Source of the DNA: Schizophyllum amplum
Taxonomy: Eukaryota; Basidiomycota; Agaricomycetes; Agaricales; Schizophyllaceae
Assembly (NCBI GenBank): GCA_007026445.1
Contig: VDMD01000029.1
Span: forward strand, 62,001 to 126,000
Length of the DNA stretch: 64,000 nucleotides
Direction: 5' to 3'
Shown: piece by piece, positions 10,387 through 21,618 of the stretch
How positions within the stretch are numbered: position 1 is the stretch's first letter
Layout of the letters: each line of letters begins with the position of its first letter
Translations under genes and position numbers: made by a program
The notes under the pieces: generated by a model
Seen by the model: only the letters and a program-made list of their open reading frames with translations
Database searches by the model: none
Told to the model about the DNA's origin: nothing

Positions 10387-11554
10387 CAGTGTTCGACTTA
10401 AGGGGTAAGACCTTAAAGAATTTAAGGCCTTAGTTGGGCTTAATGGAAGGGTTATGCTGAGACCGTTGCCCTTAAGGGTAATCTTAGGGCTTAAGACATC
10501 ACGTGATCGGCATTTGCCGGCCTGCGACGCGACCGGGAGCGCGACGGTGTTCTGCGTTGCTGCCCCTCCCCCTTGTCACTCGCTGCTGAAATCTTGGTCA
10601 TAGATCCATTCAAACCCTTCCTCGAGCGTGGACCCAAGCAAAATACCGCTCAATGGGCTTATTATTGCAAAGGATGTCTTCAACAGCGGACTTTCTCGCA
10701 ACTGAAGATCATACAGTCCCCGCACCGTAACCGCCAGCCGCAAGACACCATCGAAGGGATCACAAAGGTATGCATTGGGTATTTGCCCTTTGGCAGATGT
10801 ACCGATGACTTATGTGAATTCTACAGGTCGCTAAGTAGCAAGATTCGTGCCGAGAATATTGCACGCGGTGTTGTCAAGTCACGGGGCGGGCGTAAGAACC
10901 ACCAAAACGTCGACAAGCTCTTGGCTGTCCCGCGCTACAGCGATCTGCTGGAAGACCAGAATGACGAAGACCCTAGCGAACGTGGTCGTCTACTGGTAAG
11001 CACACGGCAGGGATGGTGCACCGAAATGGCGAGGTGGATCGGCGACGCGCGCGCCGCCGAAGACGACGAGCTCATGTCGAGCTTCAACAACTTCGACAAT
11101 CATGATGACCTCCCTCTCCCAGAGCAGGTCGACGCGTTGCCGCGCACTGACGACGAGGAACGCGTCGTACGTCCCTGGCCCAAGACGACACTCAGGAAGC
11201 TCTTCAGCGGCCTACCTCCGACGATCAAGTCGGTTCGATTAATTGTGCGACCGGAGATGACGCGGGAGGAAGATCTTATGGAGGCTTTTGCCACGCACCT
11301 GCGCGGCGACGATGACAATGGCATCATCCTCGCTGAAGCAGAGGAGTTCGGGGACGTTGAGATAGACCAGCAGGACTCCGCGGGTGTCTCTGAGGAGCCA
11401 GACAATGCACTGTAGATACCGCATTGGCTGCCCGCAATGTGGGCGCTATTTTTATATATTAAGCCCATTAAGCCCTTGTATATAAGGCCTTAATTAAGCC
11501 CATAAGCCTTACAGTTGGGCAAACAGGGATTTAACCCCTTAAGGTCGAACACTG
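10387..11554. mobile_element. hAT-like DNA transposon, 1.17 kb, carrying one ORF
   Basis: Inverted termini begin CAGTGTTCGAC and continue into TTAAGGGG on both ends, with a one-base indel between arms. The flanks are the 8-bp duplication CGTGAGCC (10379-10386 and 11555-11562). The 8-bp duplication and CAGNG-type terminus fit hAT elements. Subterminal regions carry repeated GGGCTTAA motifs on both sides, as expected of transposase-binding sites. The element is far too short for a complete hAT transposase of 600 or more residues. It encodes the single ORF described separately, so it is either an internally deleted derivative keeping an N-terminal part or a non-autonomous element with captured sequence. 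Confidence 0.9.
10507..11415 (+). CDS. ORF carried by the hAT-like element, function unknown
   Basis: An uninterrupted frame runs from just after an in-frame TGA at 10504 to TAG at 11413-11415, about 300 codons, and has no convincing ATG near its 5' end. The true start may lie in an upstream exon or at a non-ATG codon near 10573. The protein has a Cys-x2-Cys pair in WAYYCKGCLQQ followed by a His about 20 residues later, loosely like the N-terminal BED or DNA-binding zinc finger of hAT transposases. It continues with a basic patch (KSRGGRKNHQN) and an acidic C-terminal half with several Asp/Glu runs. No catalytic DDE residues or hATC dimerisation domain are recognisable. It may be a transposase remnant or an adaptor-type protein. 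I do not recognise a family. Confidence 0.45.
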   Translation, partial: SAFAGLRRDRERDGVLRCCPSPLSLAAEILVIDPFKPFLERGPKQNTAQWAYYCKGCLQQRTFSQLKIIQSPHRNRQPQDTIEGITKVCIGYLPFGRCTDDLCEFYRSLSSKIRAENIARGVVKSRGGRKNHQNVDKLLAVPRYSDLLEDQNDEDPSERGRLLVSTRQGWCTEMARWIGDARAAEDDELMSSFNNFDNHDDLPLPEQVDALPRTDDEERVVRPWPKTTLRKLFSGLPPTIKSVRLIVRPEMTREEDLMEAFATHLRGDDDNGIILAEAEEFGDVEIDQQDSAGVSEEPDNAL

Positions 11555-11562
11555 CGTGAGCC

Positions 11563-12364
11563 CACCTCAGCCCACCCACCAAGCCAGTGTGGGTCCTGTC
11601 AATCCGAACCCCGAGACGGACGCACGCCCAAGACACGCAACTCTGACGTCTGGCTGTGGTGGGCGAGCTCGATTTTCCGCGACAGTCGATAAGACAAGAC
11701 CTTCCGAATCGGGAATATGCGCCGGCCCAACCGATTCGGATGACGACACCTGGCCCGGATTTCTTCCGAGCCCCCCTCCGCCCTGCTCGCCGTCTCGGGG
11801 GACGCGGCGCGCAGGGTGTCACCCGGGCGTGTGGCGGCGGGAGAGAGCCGCGCCGTCAACGTGCTGGTGTCGACAGCATGACGTGTCGGCGAGTGCCCTC
11901 GGGCCTCGGCGGTGACATGTTCTGAATGACAACGCGTCGTCCGCGACTTGTCCGCTTGGCGGTGCGCGGCGGATGCGGTAGGCGCGCGAGTGAGTGGAAC
12001 ATGCGAGCAACGACAGGAATCCACCGAGCCACCGAGGATGAAAATTGCTGAGGGGAATGGAAACTAACGTTGCTCATCAAGTTATGGACTTTGTTGTTCT
12101 CAGAAAGGAAACTGTGGTTCGAGGTCACGTATACAGTCTTTTTGCATTGATTCAGATCCTAGCGATCTTTTTGAGTATGTAGACCAGAGTCTGTGAGAGC
12201 GTGGTATGAGTCGATGAAGGAAATATACTGTACTGATATGCGTACGGTGCGAGGGATGCGATATAATAAAATAGATATGTGAAGGACTGAGATGGCCATG
12301 GATGTGAAGGCTATGAACGAAGCAGGCTATGAACGGAAATAGGCAGACCGGAGGGTAAAGAGAA
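11563..12364. other. intergenic, 3' flank of cyclin B
   Basis: About 800 bases between the hAT-like element and the cyclin B stop. The part after 12050 becomes AT-rich and probably contains the 3' UTR of the minus-strand cyclin gene. No gene is supported; overlapping frames at 11560-12020 look random. Confidence 0.4.
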
Positions 12365-13351
12365 TCATATCCGGATGGAAGCAGGCTGGTGCGACACTGT
12401 ATGTGCGCGTTGGGGGAATGTGGGAATGTGGATACTCCGGAGCAAGTCGAGGGCTGCATTTCGGTGATGCGACTTTGCTGGTGGTGGCGACTCCACCAGG
12501 GTCGAGGGCGTCTGTGGTGACGGCGAGCAGGACGCGGACGAGCTCGATGACGACGACGAGTCCACCTCCATCTCGTCGATGTCTACCTCCATAGCCTCCG
12601 GCAGGCGCTCATGGTGGTGGTGACGGTGGTGGTGGTGGACATGATGATGATGATGGTGATGGTGGACGTGGTGGCTGTTGAGGGATGTGATCGCCTCGTG
12701 ATGCGCCATAATGTCCGCCTCGGAGACGGAGAGCTCGAAGTTGAGGACCTCGAGGAACTCGCGCTCGATACGGCCCACGTCGCGCTTGCCGAAGACGCCG
12801 GTGCAAAGCGCCCAGTGGACGTTCTTGAGCGTAGAATCGTTGGTGTACTGCAGAGATAATCAGTACGCGATGGAAGAGAAGAGGGGGGGGGGGCGCCACT
12901 AACCTTGCTCGCCACCATGAGTGCGCCAAGGAAGACACGCTCATGCGCCCACTCTTCCAGTGCGATGGAGATGTGGGGCCGGGCACGATCGATGTAGGCC
13001 AGTGTGGTCAAGATCGTGGGCATGGTCACTTCGGCACGGGTGATGACCGTGTTCACGAAGGACGAGAAGGACTGCAGCTGCTTCGTGGGGGAACGGCCCC
13101 TTGCGTGGGGGCGGCCCATGGCGAAGTCGACAGTCTCGGCGGTCTGCTCGACAACATAGTCTGAAGAGGGGGTAAGTTTATTGTTTACAATGAATGATTT
13201 TCAGGTACGCACCGATGACCTGCCTGGAGACCTTGGTCTCGACGAGCTCCAGAATGCTGGAGGAGTGAAGGGAGACATCGACGAGCGATGCTGGGTGGAC
13301 CCTCGAGCTGGAGGAGGAGGCGCTGGAGGTGGAAGCCGGCGAGTAAGACAT
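12365..13351 (-). CDS. Pho85-type (PCL1/2-like) G1 cyclin, copy B, with His-rich tail
   Basis: Paralogue of the cyclin at 2.5 kb, 292 aa in three exons: 13351..13213, 13160..12904 and 12847..12365. The start MSYSPASTSS is followed by HPASLVDVSLHSSSILEL, which aligns with copy A. The cyclin box (about residues 46-180) contains DYVVEQTAETVDFAMGRP, TMPTILTTLAYIDRARP, WAHERVFLGALMVASKYTND and IEREFLEVLNFELSVSEAD. Compared with copy A, the intron after VIL is absent while the first and last introns are shared. After the box, a run of His with Val (coded by a CAC/CAT microsatellite complement, about 12610-12690) precedes an acidic Met/Glu/Asp stretch and a Ser/Pro-rich end. It probably binds a Pho85-like CDK and acts in G1, polarity or nutrient signalling. 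The His-rich tail could bind metal or simply be a repeat expansion. Confidence 0.87.
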
Positions 13352-16300
13352 GGCTGCAGTGGCAGAAGGGGGCGGCGGGCTGTGGACTCACCGGGTTGGC
13401 GCTCGGCGCTATTTATTGAAGCGCGAAATCGTGGCGATCGGAGAGAGTCAAGGCTGACGCAGACGTGATGAGTAACGTGAGTTTTCTCGAGTCACGGCAT
13501 CACTCGCGCGTTCCGAGCCGCGGCATGACCGGCAGCGCGCCCTGTCAGTGCCAGCCGGGAGACGTCAGCCGATACACGGCGGCTCGTCATCATCGCCGAC
13601 CCGACTCACCTCCCCCACTGCGCTTGTGCGCGGCACGGCTGCTGCGAGGACTGCGACCTCCCTCTTCCCAGCAGGCTGCACAACAGCCGCAGCTCCACGA
13701 TTCAACACCCTCAAGGCAGTGCGCTACTATTCTATCGACCTCGCTGCCGTTGACCCGGTCATCCTCAGTCAATTTGCCGCGCGCCCGGTTCTCAACCGCC
13801 CCCACCTTTTCGGCCCCGTGACTAAGCCAACAGTTATTCAGCCTTCATTCGGGCCTACTGCTAGATACGATGACCAAGGCGTTCCATGACTCAGTCCTAG
13901 CGTTCGCCATCCTTGTGCACTATTCTACTAGCTTCCGACCCCTTCCTGCCGTCTCTGACGATACGCCAACGTCGTCCCCCCCCCATGAGAAGGGACTTCC
14001 CGATTTGGAAGGATTTTTATTGATACGCTGCAAAATGTGGCTGTGCGTTGATGCGCCCTTCCCAAAACGGACTGTCGCCTTTGTTTCATTCCGCGAGGCA
14101 CGCCGTTGCTACGAAAAAAAAATGCCCGCCGGCCGGAGTCCGCGGCGCAACGTTGCATCTGCAGCGCGTCTTGATCCTTTTGGATGCCGATCCCACCGCT
14201 GTTTCCTCTCTCGCGCCATTGCAGAAATTTGGAGAGCGGCTTTCACCGCCAGTCTCATCCGCCAAAGACTCTTGACTGATGGTTTCACGCTGATTCAGCG
14301 CTCAATCAGCTTTCGAGGATGCCATCCTGCATCGCGTACGTGGCCCATTCAAATATCACGCCAGGCCAGCGCCAACCTGGCGCGCCGAACACGCGCGTCG
14401 TATGCATTCAATGCATCGCGGTGGCGGGATGGCCTATCGCCCGCACCATCGTCCAATCGAGAGAGGCCATCAGATGTCCTCGCCCAAGGCTGCCGTATGC
14501 AGGCTTATGCAGGGCGTGGGGTACCCGCTCCCCCTCCCATCGCCACTCAGAAGCAGGAATTCTGCGCGCATGGACGGTGCGCGAATCTTACGCTGCACCG
14601 TGCACTCTCACTCCTCGCTTTTTTGGCCGGCAAGGTCCCACGGCGCGACACCTTCATTCGGCAGGTGACCGCGCGACACGGCAACACGCGGAAGCGGGTG
14701 TCCCGGACCGACGTGCCCCAACGGTACGCGTCCCTCGCCGTGAGTCGGAGTCTCTAAAGCTAACCGGTGCAATTTAGCCGCTCGCGCTACTTGCGCATTG
14801 ACGAGAGATGGTGCCGCTGTTCCACGGACACGGACAAGTCATCCTGGCGGCACCCTGGCGCGCCCGAGCGAGGCCCGACGTATGCCGCACACAGGAAGGC
14901 TTCCTCGTATGGCCTCACGTTGGAATTTGGCGTTCGCTGCCAGTGATATCTTCATCCATGCGTGACCCGCGTACATTCTAGATCGTCTTCATCTTGACTT
15001 CCATCTCGACGATCTGTCAAATTGTCTCCGGATTGTGACCGCCGGTCTTACCACGCCCACGATCTTCCGCGGACTTGCTCGATTTTTGAACTCTTCGCCA
15101 GGCTTCTTGCAACATCACGAAGGCGACCTGCATATCTGATCGCCGCCGCTGCAATCACCGTCCACTTCGTGCCCATTTTGCCTGAACGTGTGTCCCTGCG
15201 GCCGACGACAGTCTCGACCACTGGGCGGGAAGCGTACACGTAAATCGATGCGATATGTGCAATATTCTCCCTGTCGCTCCGCCTTCTGCGTCGTACGCTG
15301 CCTTCCATTGTTCAATATCACTTTTCGCCTTTGTTCCCTCAATATACACGCCTCTTGATTACGTCTGGATGACCCGTGTCCCCACACGACGCCTCCCCGC
15401 CCCGCCCTCGTGCCCTCATCGATCCATATCCGTCGTCGCCACCCTCATTGTCGGTCTCACACACCAACCATGGTCCATGGTTCGTGTTCGCCGTGCGATC
15501 TTTAGTCAAGGTGCGCCGCCTGGGCACTGGCCGTGCAAACGCTGATGCAGGCGTATCTTGTGCCCCGTATCCACCGTTTGCGGGGTACCCGAGGGCGTGT
15601 TAACAGTGCCATGTACCCCTACTTGCGTATCAGGCGCCCCCATGGCGGCGGCGGCGGGAAGGCGGGACGGTACACAGTATACTGCGGAGAAGGCTTTTGC
15701 AGCAGCATTCGCATCGCCTGCACGCCTTCTATTCGACGGTCTTATTGACGCCGATACATCTACTTCGATGATTCAACTGCGTCTGACTCTCTATTGCGTA
15801 TCGGTAACTCCTTGGTCGGCGGTCGGTTATGTTGTGCCCACACCTTTCACCGCTTTTCACGCCTGCCTTTCACACATAATTTAATGACTGCAACTGCCTT
15901 CAGTCGTTGAAACGTTGAGGTGGCGTGCGCCGCCTTCGACATGTGTATTGTCGCCCTCAGCTTCGGGCCCACGCCGGTCATCTTCAGTTCTCGCCTCACA
16001 AAACTTGAGGGCAGTCAAGATGATGAAGGACAGAATCTGTCGCTTTGTGGCCCAAGACATCTTTCCGAAGATCGCACACTCCTTGGCATACAAGTTGGAG
16101 GCTGTTCTGGTTGTTCGTATGAGCACAGCGATATTGCTCAACACGATATATTCCGAGCGGCAAGCTGAATTAATCTCGCCATCTCGCTGCGTGATAGGGA
16201 GTGCATACTCGTCGCTACACCGTGTACACGAACTCTCAAAAAAAAGGAAACTCGAACGTTACATCACGTGACTGACATGTGCGATCACGCGGACCTGACG

Positions 16301-17082
16301 CGGACTCTCTTCGCGTCGTGTCGGCCCGGACGACCGTTTCTTCGACTCCCGCCATTTCCGAGCACAAACATCTGCCTTGCAGCCTGCTTGCTGCCGCTCA
16401 CCTGCCGACCTTTAGCAGTAGCAGCGATGTCCATTGCTGCGTGGCGAAGCTTCACATCAAATGACTGCGCACAATCTCAGTCTGGAGTCAGGCGGGCGCC
16501 TGGGTGGCCCATGTTATGATGTTAACAGCATCTGTATCCCATGGTCTTGCATGGTCCTGAAGTTCATTGAAAGACCTGTCGGTCACTAATTATGACAGGC
16601 TGGTCTCATTCATCAGTAAAGTGGTGTGTGGCGCTACAATGCTAATCATGAACATCTGGGCGCGGGTGCTGATGACTTTCACAGCATGGACAACCCACCT
16701 TCCTCGGATGAATTCCTCTCCACCCTAGCTGTTCGCCTCACGTATGGTGGTGGGCTTGGATGTTCTGCGGGACTCGTACGAACAGCGCTGGGCGCGCAGC
16801 TCGGGCAGTCGGAAAGCGGAGGTGGATTGCACGCGGAACGAGCCGTCCCTGAGTGTGCCTTCATTAAATGCTTTCCGGTCCCATCAAGCGTGCGTGCAAG
16901 GAGCCTAAACGTCGTCGATTGTCTCCAGTTGTCTCCTCGAGAGGCTGGAGGCGGGGTCGCGGTCAAGGCCCAATGGAGCGGGACCGAAAATTTGTCTTAT
17001 CAACAATACTCCTGTCTACTGTCGACGAGCAGGCGGGGAGGGGGCTGCGTTCTCCTCCTACTACCATCCACGGTCGCCAGCC
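13352..17082. other. 3.7 kb gene-free region upstream of cyclin B and the glycosyltransferase
   Basis: Frames such as 13870-14757 plus strand lack motifs and run against equally open frames on the other strand and phase. No paralogue, tRNA or terminal repeats are visible. It is likely a shared divergent regulatory region: cyclin B is read leftward and the glycosyltransferase rightward. The only comparable feature in the window is the long region upstream of cyclin A. Confidence 0.4.
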
Positions 17083-18417
17083 ATGGCTAGGAGCCGGTTG
17101 CTCATCACTTTCCTTTCGCTCTCGGTCCTCGTGTCGCTGTCCTTCTTCCTCCTTCCGTCTGACTTCGGCACGGTCTCAGACTCTGAGCACTCCACCTCGA
17201 GCGATCGGCATTCCCCTACTGGCTTTGAGACACCTCCCTTCCGCCAGCGTCTCGCAAATGTCCGCCCGCTCGATCGTATGGCTCACTCGCGGACCCTTGG
17301 GCTGACGGAGATCATGGTGGTGCGTGGCCCACCTATAATGCGCAGATACGCGGTGCTAGCGACCTGCAGATCTCACTCCCGCATCGCACGGACCGTCGCG
17401 CGCGTATGTCTATGCTTGCGAGCGCCCTCGACGTCGATTTCGGCTTCTTCGATGGCACACTATCCACCTCGGACGAGATTGCTCGCATATTGGAGCATGT
17501 ACGAGTGCAGCGCGAGCGAGAAGGCGTACTTTTACAACCCTCCTCTGAAGCGGGACGCCGCGGACCGGATGAGCCTCCTCCGCAGGACTCCCCGCACTAC
17601 CCTTTTGACGGCCCGCTTCAAGCTGAACCGGACGTGACAGAACTCGCTGGCGCCGACCTCTGGGCGCTCCCGCCAGACGATCCGCGCGCGCTGAAGCCCT
17701 CCCTTCCACTGGCACCCTCCCCGGATACGCGCCCGGATATCCCTCAGATCATCACTTCACTCGAGCGGACGCGCTGGTGGATACAAGATTCGGGTATCCC
17801 GTTTCATGACATCGTCAACGGCGCTGTCGCCGCCTGTTGGCACGCCCACTATTCTCTTATTCGCACGTTCGCCGCTGCGCCGGGCGCACCGGACGACACG
17901 CTGATGATCCTCGAGGACGACGTCGATATTGAGTTTGACTTCGAGCGCACGCTGCGCCACGCCATGCACGGCCTCCCAGACGATTGGGATGTACTTCTTC
18001 CGGGGTATTGCGATTCGACGGAGACGAAGCACAAACCAGTGGCAGGATACCCGCGCCTTCGACGATCCGACGACCCGCTGTGTAACCACGGCTATATCGT
18101 GTCGCGACGCGGCGCGCGCCGACTGATCTCCCTACTTCGCTCGCCTTCATTCGCGTATTCCAGGGCACTTGACCAAGCGTACAAGATCTTCATCGACGAG
18201 AAAATGCGTGAGTACTGTCGAGTCGGGTGACTACCGGCGCTGACATGCGCTCATAGTAAATTTCTACTCCATCGCCCCCGTTCAAATTGTACAGGAGCAT
18301 AAACTCAACTCGGACATCCGCTTCGGTACTGGTGATGGCTGGTGGGACGATCATCTGGAAGACTCAGCTTTGCAGCGCGCGGAGCTCTTACTCGACCTGG
18401 AAAAAGCGGAAGAGTGA
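17083..18417 (+). CDS. GT25-like glycosyltransferase, type II membrane protein
   Basis: 411 aa in three exons: 17083..17319, 17370..18207 and 18257..18417. The N-terminus MARSRLLITFLSLSVLVSLS and the following hydrophobic residues form a signal anchor (about 4-25), placing the catalytic domain in the Golgi lumen. After splicing, EIMVISLPHRTDRRARM (about residues 77-93) matches the GT25 (LPS glycosyltransferase/collagen galactosyltransferase-type) opening I.VI.LP.RTDRR. LMILEDDVDIEFD gives the expected acidic EDD/DxD nucleotide-sugar site near residue 250, followed by WDVLLPGYCD and CNHGYIVSRRGARRLI. A final exon adds APVQIVQEHKLNSDIR, like the family C-terminus. It probably transfers a hexose to protein or cell-wall glycan; donor and acceptor are unknown. 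The first intron was chosen because it restores the ISLPHR motif. Confidence 0.88.
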
Positions 18418-18992
18418 CGGTTCCGCGTCTTCTGCAGAACCAAGAATCCCCCTCTTGTTTTATCCGTAATTTATCTATATGGGCCTTTTGGGATGCTCGT
18501 GTCGTATATATGGTGCGTCTGTCCCGTGGGTACCCTGCTGCATCTACTGATCGGGCGACAGGTTGAATGTACTCTGTAATGTAATCACTCATTCTACCGG
18601 GTAAGAGCTCGCGGCTATCTGGCCTGCATTACTTTTGATCTGGGAGCCTATCCTGCACCTCAGGGGATAATAGCTTCTCTTCAAACATCCTCACCTCTGC
18701 CGGTGCGTCCGCTCGGCCTGCGACTTTCTATTCCTTCCCTCTCTTCCAGAGCTTCAACTGAAGACCACTATCGCAAAGTCCATGTACTTCTTTGGCGACA
18801 ATCACAGGCCATAGTGCATGAATTCCCAGGTGCGTCGGGTGGTCCGACGCGTCGAAGTTGCCACAAAGAGTCCGGAGCTCCGGTCCGCTGATGGTCGCCG
18901 CTATCGACTGCTTGTCCCAGACCACCATACACCTGCCTTTTGCACTATCCTGACCTACCTACCTTGACGTCTCGTGCCAAACTCCGGCAGAA
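18418..18992. other. intergenic between glycosyltransferase and patatin-like gene 1
   Basis: 575 bases, both neighbours read rightward. It holds the 3' UTR of the glycosyltransferase and the promoter of the patatin-like gene. No gene or repeat stands out. The conserved segment that precedes the other patatin-like genes is not recognisable here. Confidence 0.4.
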
Positions 18993-20320
18993 ATGACTCC
19001 AGTGAGTGGCGCAGAAGATCGATATGGAGCTTTTGTGGCTGAACAGGTTTCAGCACAGCGGCGCTAAAGACTCATCATCCTCAGGAGCATCAGCACAAGT
19101 TGGCCCTCGCGAGCTGACCCTGGAAGATTATCGTGAGTTGCTGGCTGTGCCACCACCCGGCGTGAGGCTACACTCCCTTGGTATGTTGACTTGTCCTTGT
19201 TCGCGCGCATACTCAGTTGTTGTCTTGTTGTCAGACGATGGGGGCATACGCGGGCTCAGTATGCTACTCTTGCTTCGTGGCTTGATGGCATGGGTCTACG
19301 AAATATCGGGCGACTCGACCTTACTGTGCGACTACTTCGACATGATCGGCGGGAGCGGTACGGGAGGGCAAGCCACCTTTTTTTTTTTTTTTTTTTGAAA
19401 CCAGTCCCTTACACTAATAACATGACAGCTTCATTGCTCTGCTACTAGGTCGACTGCGTCTCTCCGTAGACAATGCAATAATATGCTGTACTCGCTTTGT
19501 GGAGCGCGTGCTGGTCCGAACGAAAAGCGACGGCACCTTCAAAACTGCACCGTTTGAGGGAGTCTTGAGAGACATATCTGATCGTTTTAGAGAGTGTGAT
19601 GACACGCCGCTACAAGAGAGCGGTAGGATCCAATGTAAAACGTGCGTTATGTGATTCCTGGTTCACGAAAGCTCTGAAAATTAACCACTTGATAGATTCG
19701 TTTGTACGAGACGCAATGACGGCCGCAACTTCATGGCACACAAACTGCGAACGTACACCCACCCCATCGAGACGTATATTCCGTACACTTTCATTGAAGC
19801 CGCCCGAGCTACCATGGGTAACCCCGCGTTCTTCGAACGCATGAACATAGCCGCGGCGCCTAACGCGAAGTTCTCTGACGCGGGAGGTGATCATTACAGC
19901 CCTGTCTTTGATCTCTACGAAGAATACTTGGCAATCTATCCCTCTCGGCGCATGTCCTACTGTCTCAGCCTCGGACCAGGACGAGCGCAAACTATCGATA
20001 GCGCGCCTTCACGTGGGTTCTTCGGTCGTCATCACAGACTCCCCATCGGCGAGCTTGCCGCCATACAACATATAGCAGAGCGCTGCGACAGCATCGCTGC
20101 AACCTTCATGCAAGAGCACGGGGATTTTGACGGACTAGGAGGTTTTTATCGCATGAATCTGGACCAGGGCATTCACGATGGAACCATGGCGCGTTGGGAG
20201 CAGAAGGGCATCTTGGGAAAGTTCACGAATGAGTACTTATATGCCGTGCAAAAGTCAGTGTGGTCGCTAATCACCAGAATGGTACATGAGCGCAGACGGT
20301 TGACAGGAAATTCAAAGTAG
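18993..20320 (+). CDS. patatin-like protein 1, catalytically defective, no DUF6535 partner
   Basis: 368 aa in five exons: 18993..19001, 19054..19180, 19235..19367, 19429..19641 and 19696..20320. The layout matches the other patatin-like genes here, including the 9-base first coding exon (ATGACTCCA) and a 213-base fourth exon. The domain begins at about residue 46 with DDGGIRGLSMLLLLRG (oxyanion-loop region; DGGGIRG in active patatins). It reaches the nucleophile elbow as FDMIGGSGTGGF, where the catalytic Ser of GTSTGG is replaced by Gly. The later Asp motif is FSDAGGDHYSPV instead of DGG. The third intron starts with GC rather than GT (GG|GCAAGC) and contains an 18-T run. All frames are open. 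No DUF6535 gene follows; a cyclophilin lies convergent downstream. It is probably a non-enzymatic lipid- or protein-binding fold. Confidence 0.85.
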
Positions 20321-20527
20321 ATGTACATATGTCGTGTAGAGTACGAGTTTGCCGGAAGTTCGCAGAACTTGAGGCTTGATCACCTCCGCTCCCGTGCAAT
20401 CTTCCCTTCGCAGTCCCTGCCATCAGCTCCTGATGGCAGGTAGGGTAGATACACGGTCATCGCCAGCAGTTCATTCGGCTGATACATCCTCGCTCAATAG
20501 CTCATATTACGCGTCCCTTGTGTATCT

Positions 20528-21325
20528 TTACATCTTCCCTCGGTCTACGTGGTATGTAGTCAGAATTTTCCTAAATTTCAACGATGAAAGACGCGTACCT
20601 ATCCTGAGCGTCCGTCGCGACCGCGCCTAGGCGCTGCACGACTCGCATGCCAGAGCTTACACGTCCAAAGATAGTATGCTTGCCGTCCAGGTATGGCGTA
20701 GGCCCTAAGGTGACGAAGAACTGAGAGCCTGGAGGGGTCGCATGCTCAGCGTGCACACAAATACGAGCGAACTTCGACTCACCGTTTGTATTCGGTCCAG
20801 AGTTGGCCATCGCAAGAATGCCTGCACCAGTAAAGCGCAGATCTGGAATGATTTCGTCCTCGCTACGCCAGTGACGCGTCAGAACAAGGCGGATACAACA
20901 ACATCGGACGGCACACATACAATTTTTGACCATAAATGCTGGTGCCTCCGCGACCAGTTCCAGTCTACAGAAAGTCAGTCAGCATACAGCATAGTGGTAC
21001 CAGTGAGTAGGTTGAAGACCTACCGGGTCACCCGTCTGGATCATAAAGTCCTAGCAAAGAGTCAGAACGCCGTCAGCCTGTCTTGAAGAAACAGTCACTC
21101 ACCGCGATGATGCGGTGGAAGATAACACCATTGTAGTACCCTCTCCGCGCAAGCTCGGCGAAGTTCTTGCACGTCTACCGGATTAAAAGGGAAAGTCAGA
21201 GTCATTAGGCGCTGGGATGCGTGCAGATGCGTTCAAGCCAGTGGATGATTTACCTTCGGAGCGTGGTTCCAGTAGAGCTCAAGCTGAACATCGCCGAGAC
21301 TAGTTTCTAGTACGATGGACTCCAT
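20528..21325 (-). CDS. cyclophilin-type peptidyl-prolyl isomerase, PPIL1-like
   Basis: About 155 aa in at least seven exons, starting at 21325. Exons 21325..21254 ([19 protein letters not shown]) and 21174..21103 ([13 protein letters not shown]) are followed by short exons for [44 protein letters not shown] and [20 protein letters not shown]. The catalytic Arg (FHR), the Gln of MIQTGDP and the FF of SQFF are all present. The PPIL1 subgroup is suggested by the short N-terminus [18 protein letters not shown]. In other organisms PPIL1/ppi1 is a spliceosome-associated prolyl isomerase. The last intron (acceptor just before KILTTYH) is less certain; without it the frame would stop at 20571 after FIVEI. 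Small conserved exons such as these are typical of the gene in basidiomycetes. Confidence 0.9.
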
Positions 21326-21618
21326 TTTGTGTGTTTCTCTCAAGGAGAGAGCAAAAGACTGAGTGGGTCCGGCCAAAAGACGATGACGGTGCAGAACAAG
21401 GAGTGTGTGCTCGAACAGGCAATCGCGTTTCCTTTTACGTACGTCTCATTGTTTACGGTCGCGCGAGCGGAGACCATGTACATGCCCGATCACGACTCCG
21501 AGGACCTCTTGCATCCTCTGGTACTTGCTCGAGACATCCAAGGGCAACAACACAGCATAATATTACACATTCGAATACAACATTTCCGTCTCAAACATGG
21601 TTTACGGGCATAGAAATC

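Noticed and set aside
13870..14757. 295-codon plus-strand frame upstream of cyclin B
   Set aside because: No domain, biased composition, competing frames in the other phases; not supported as a gene.
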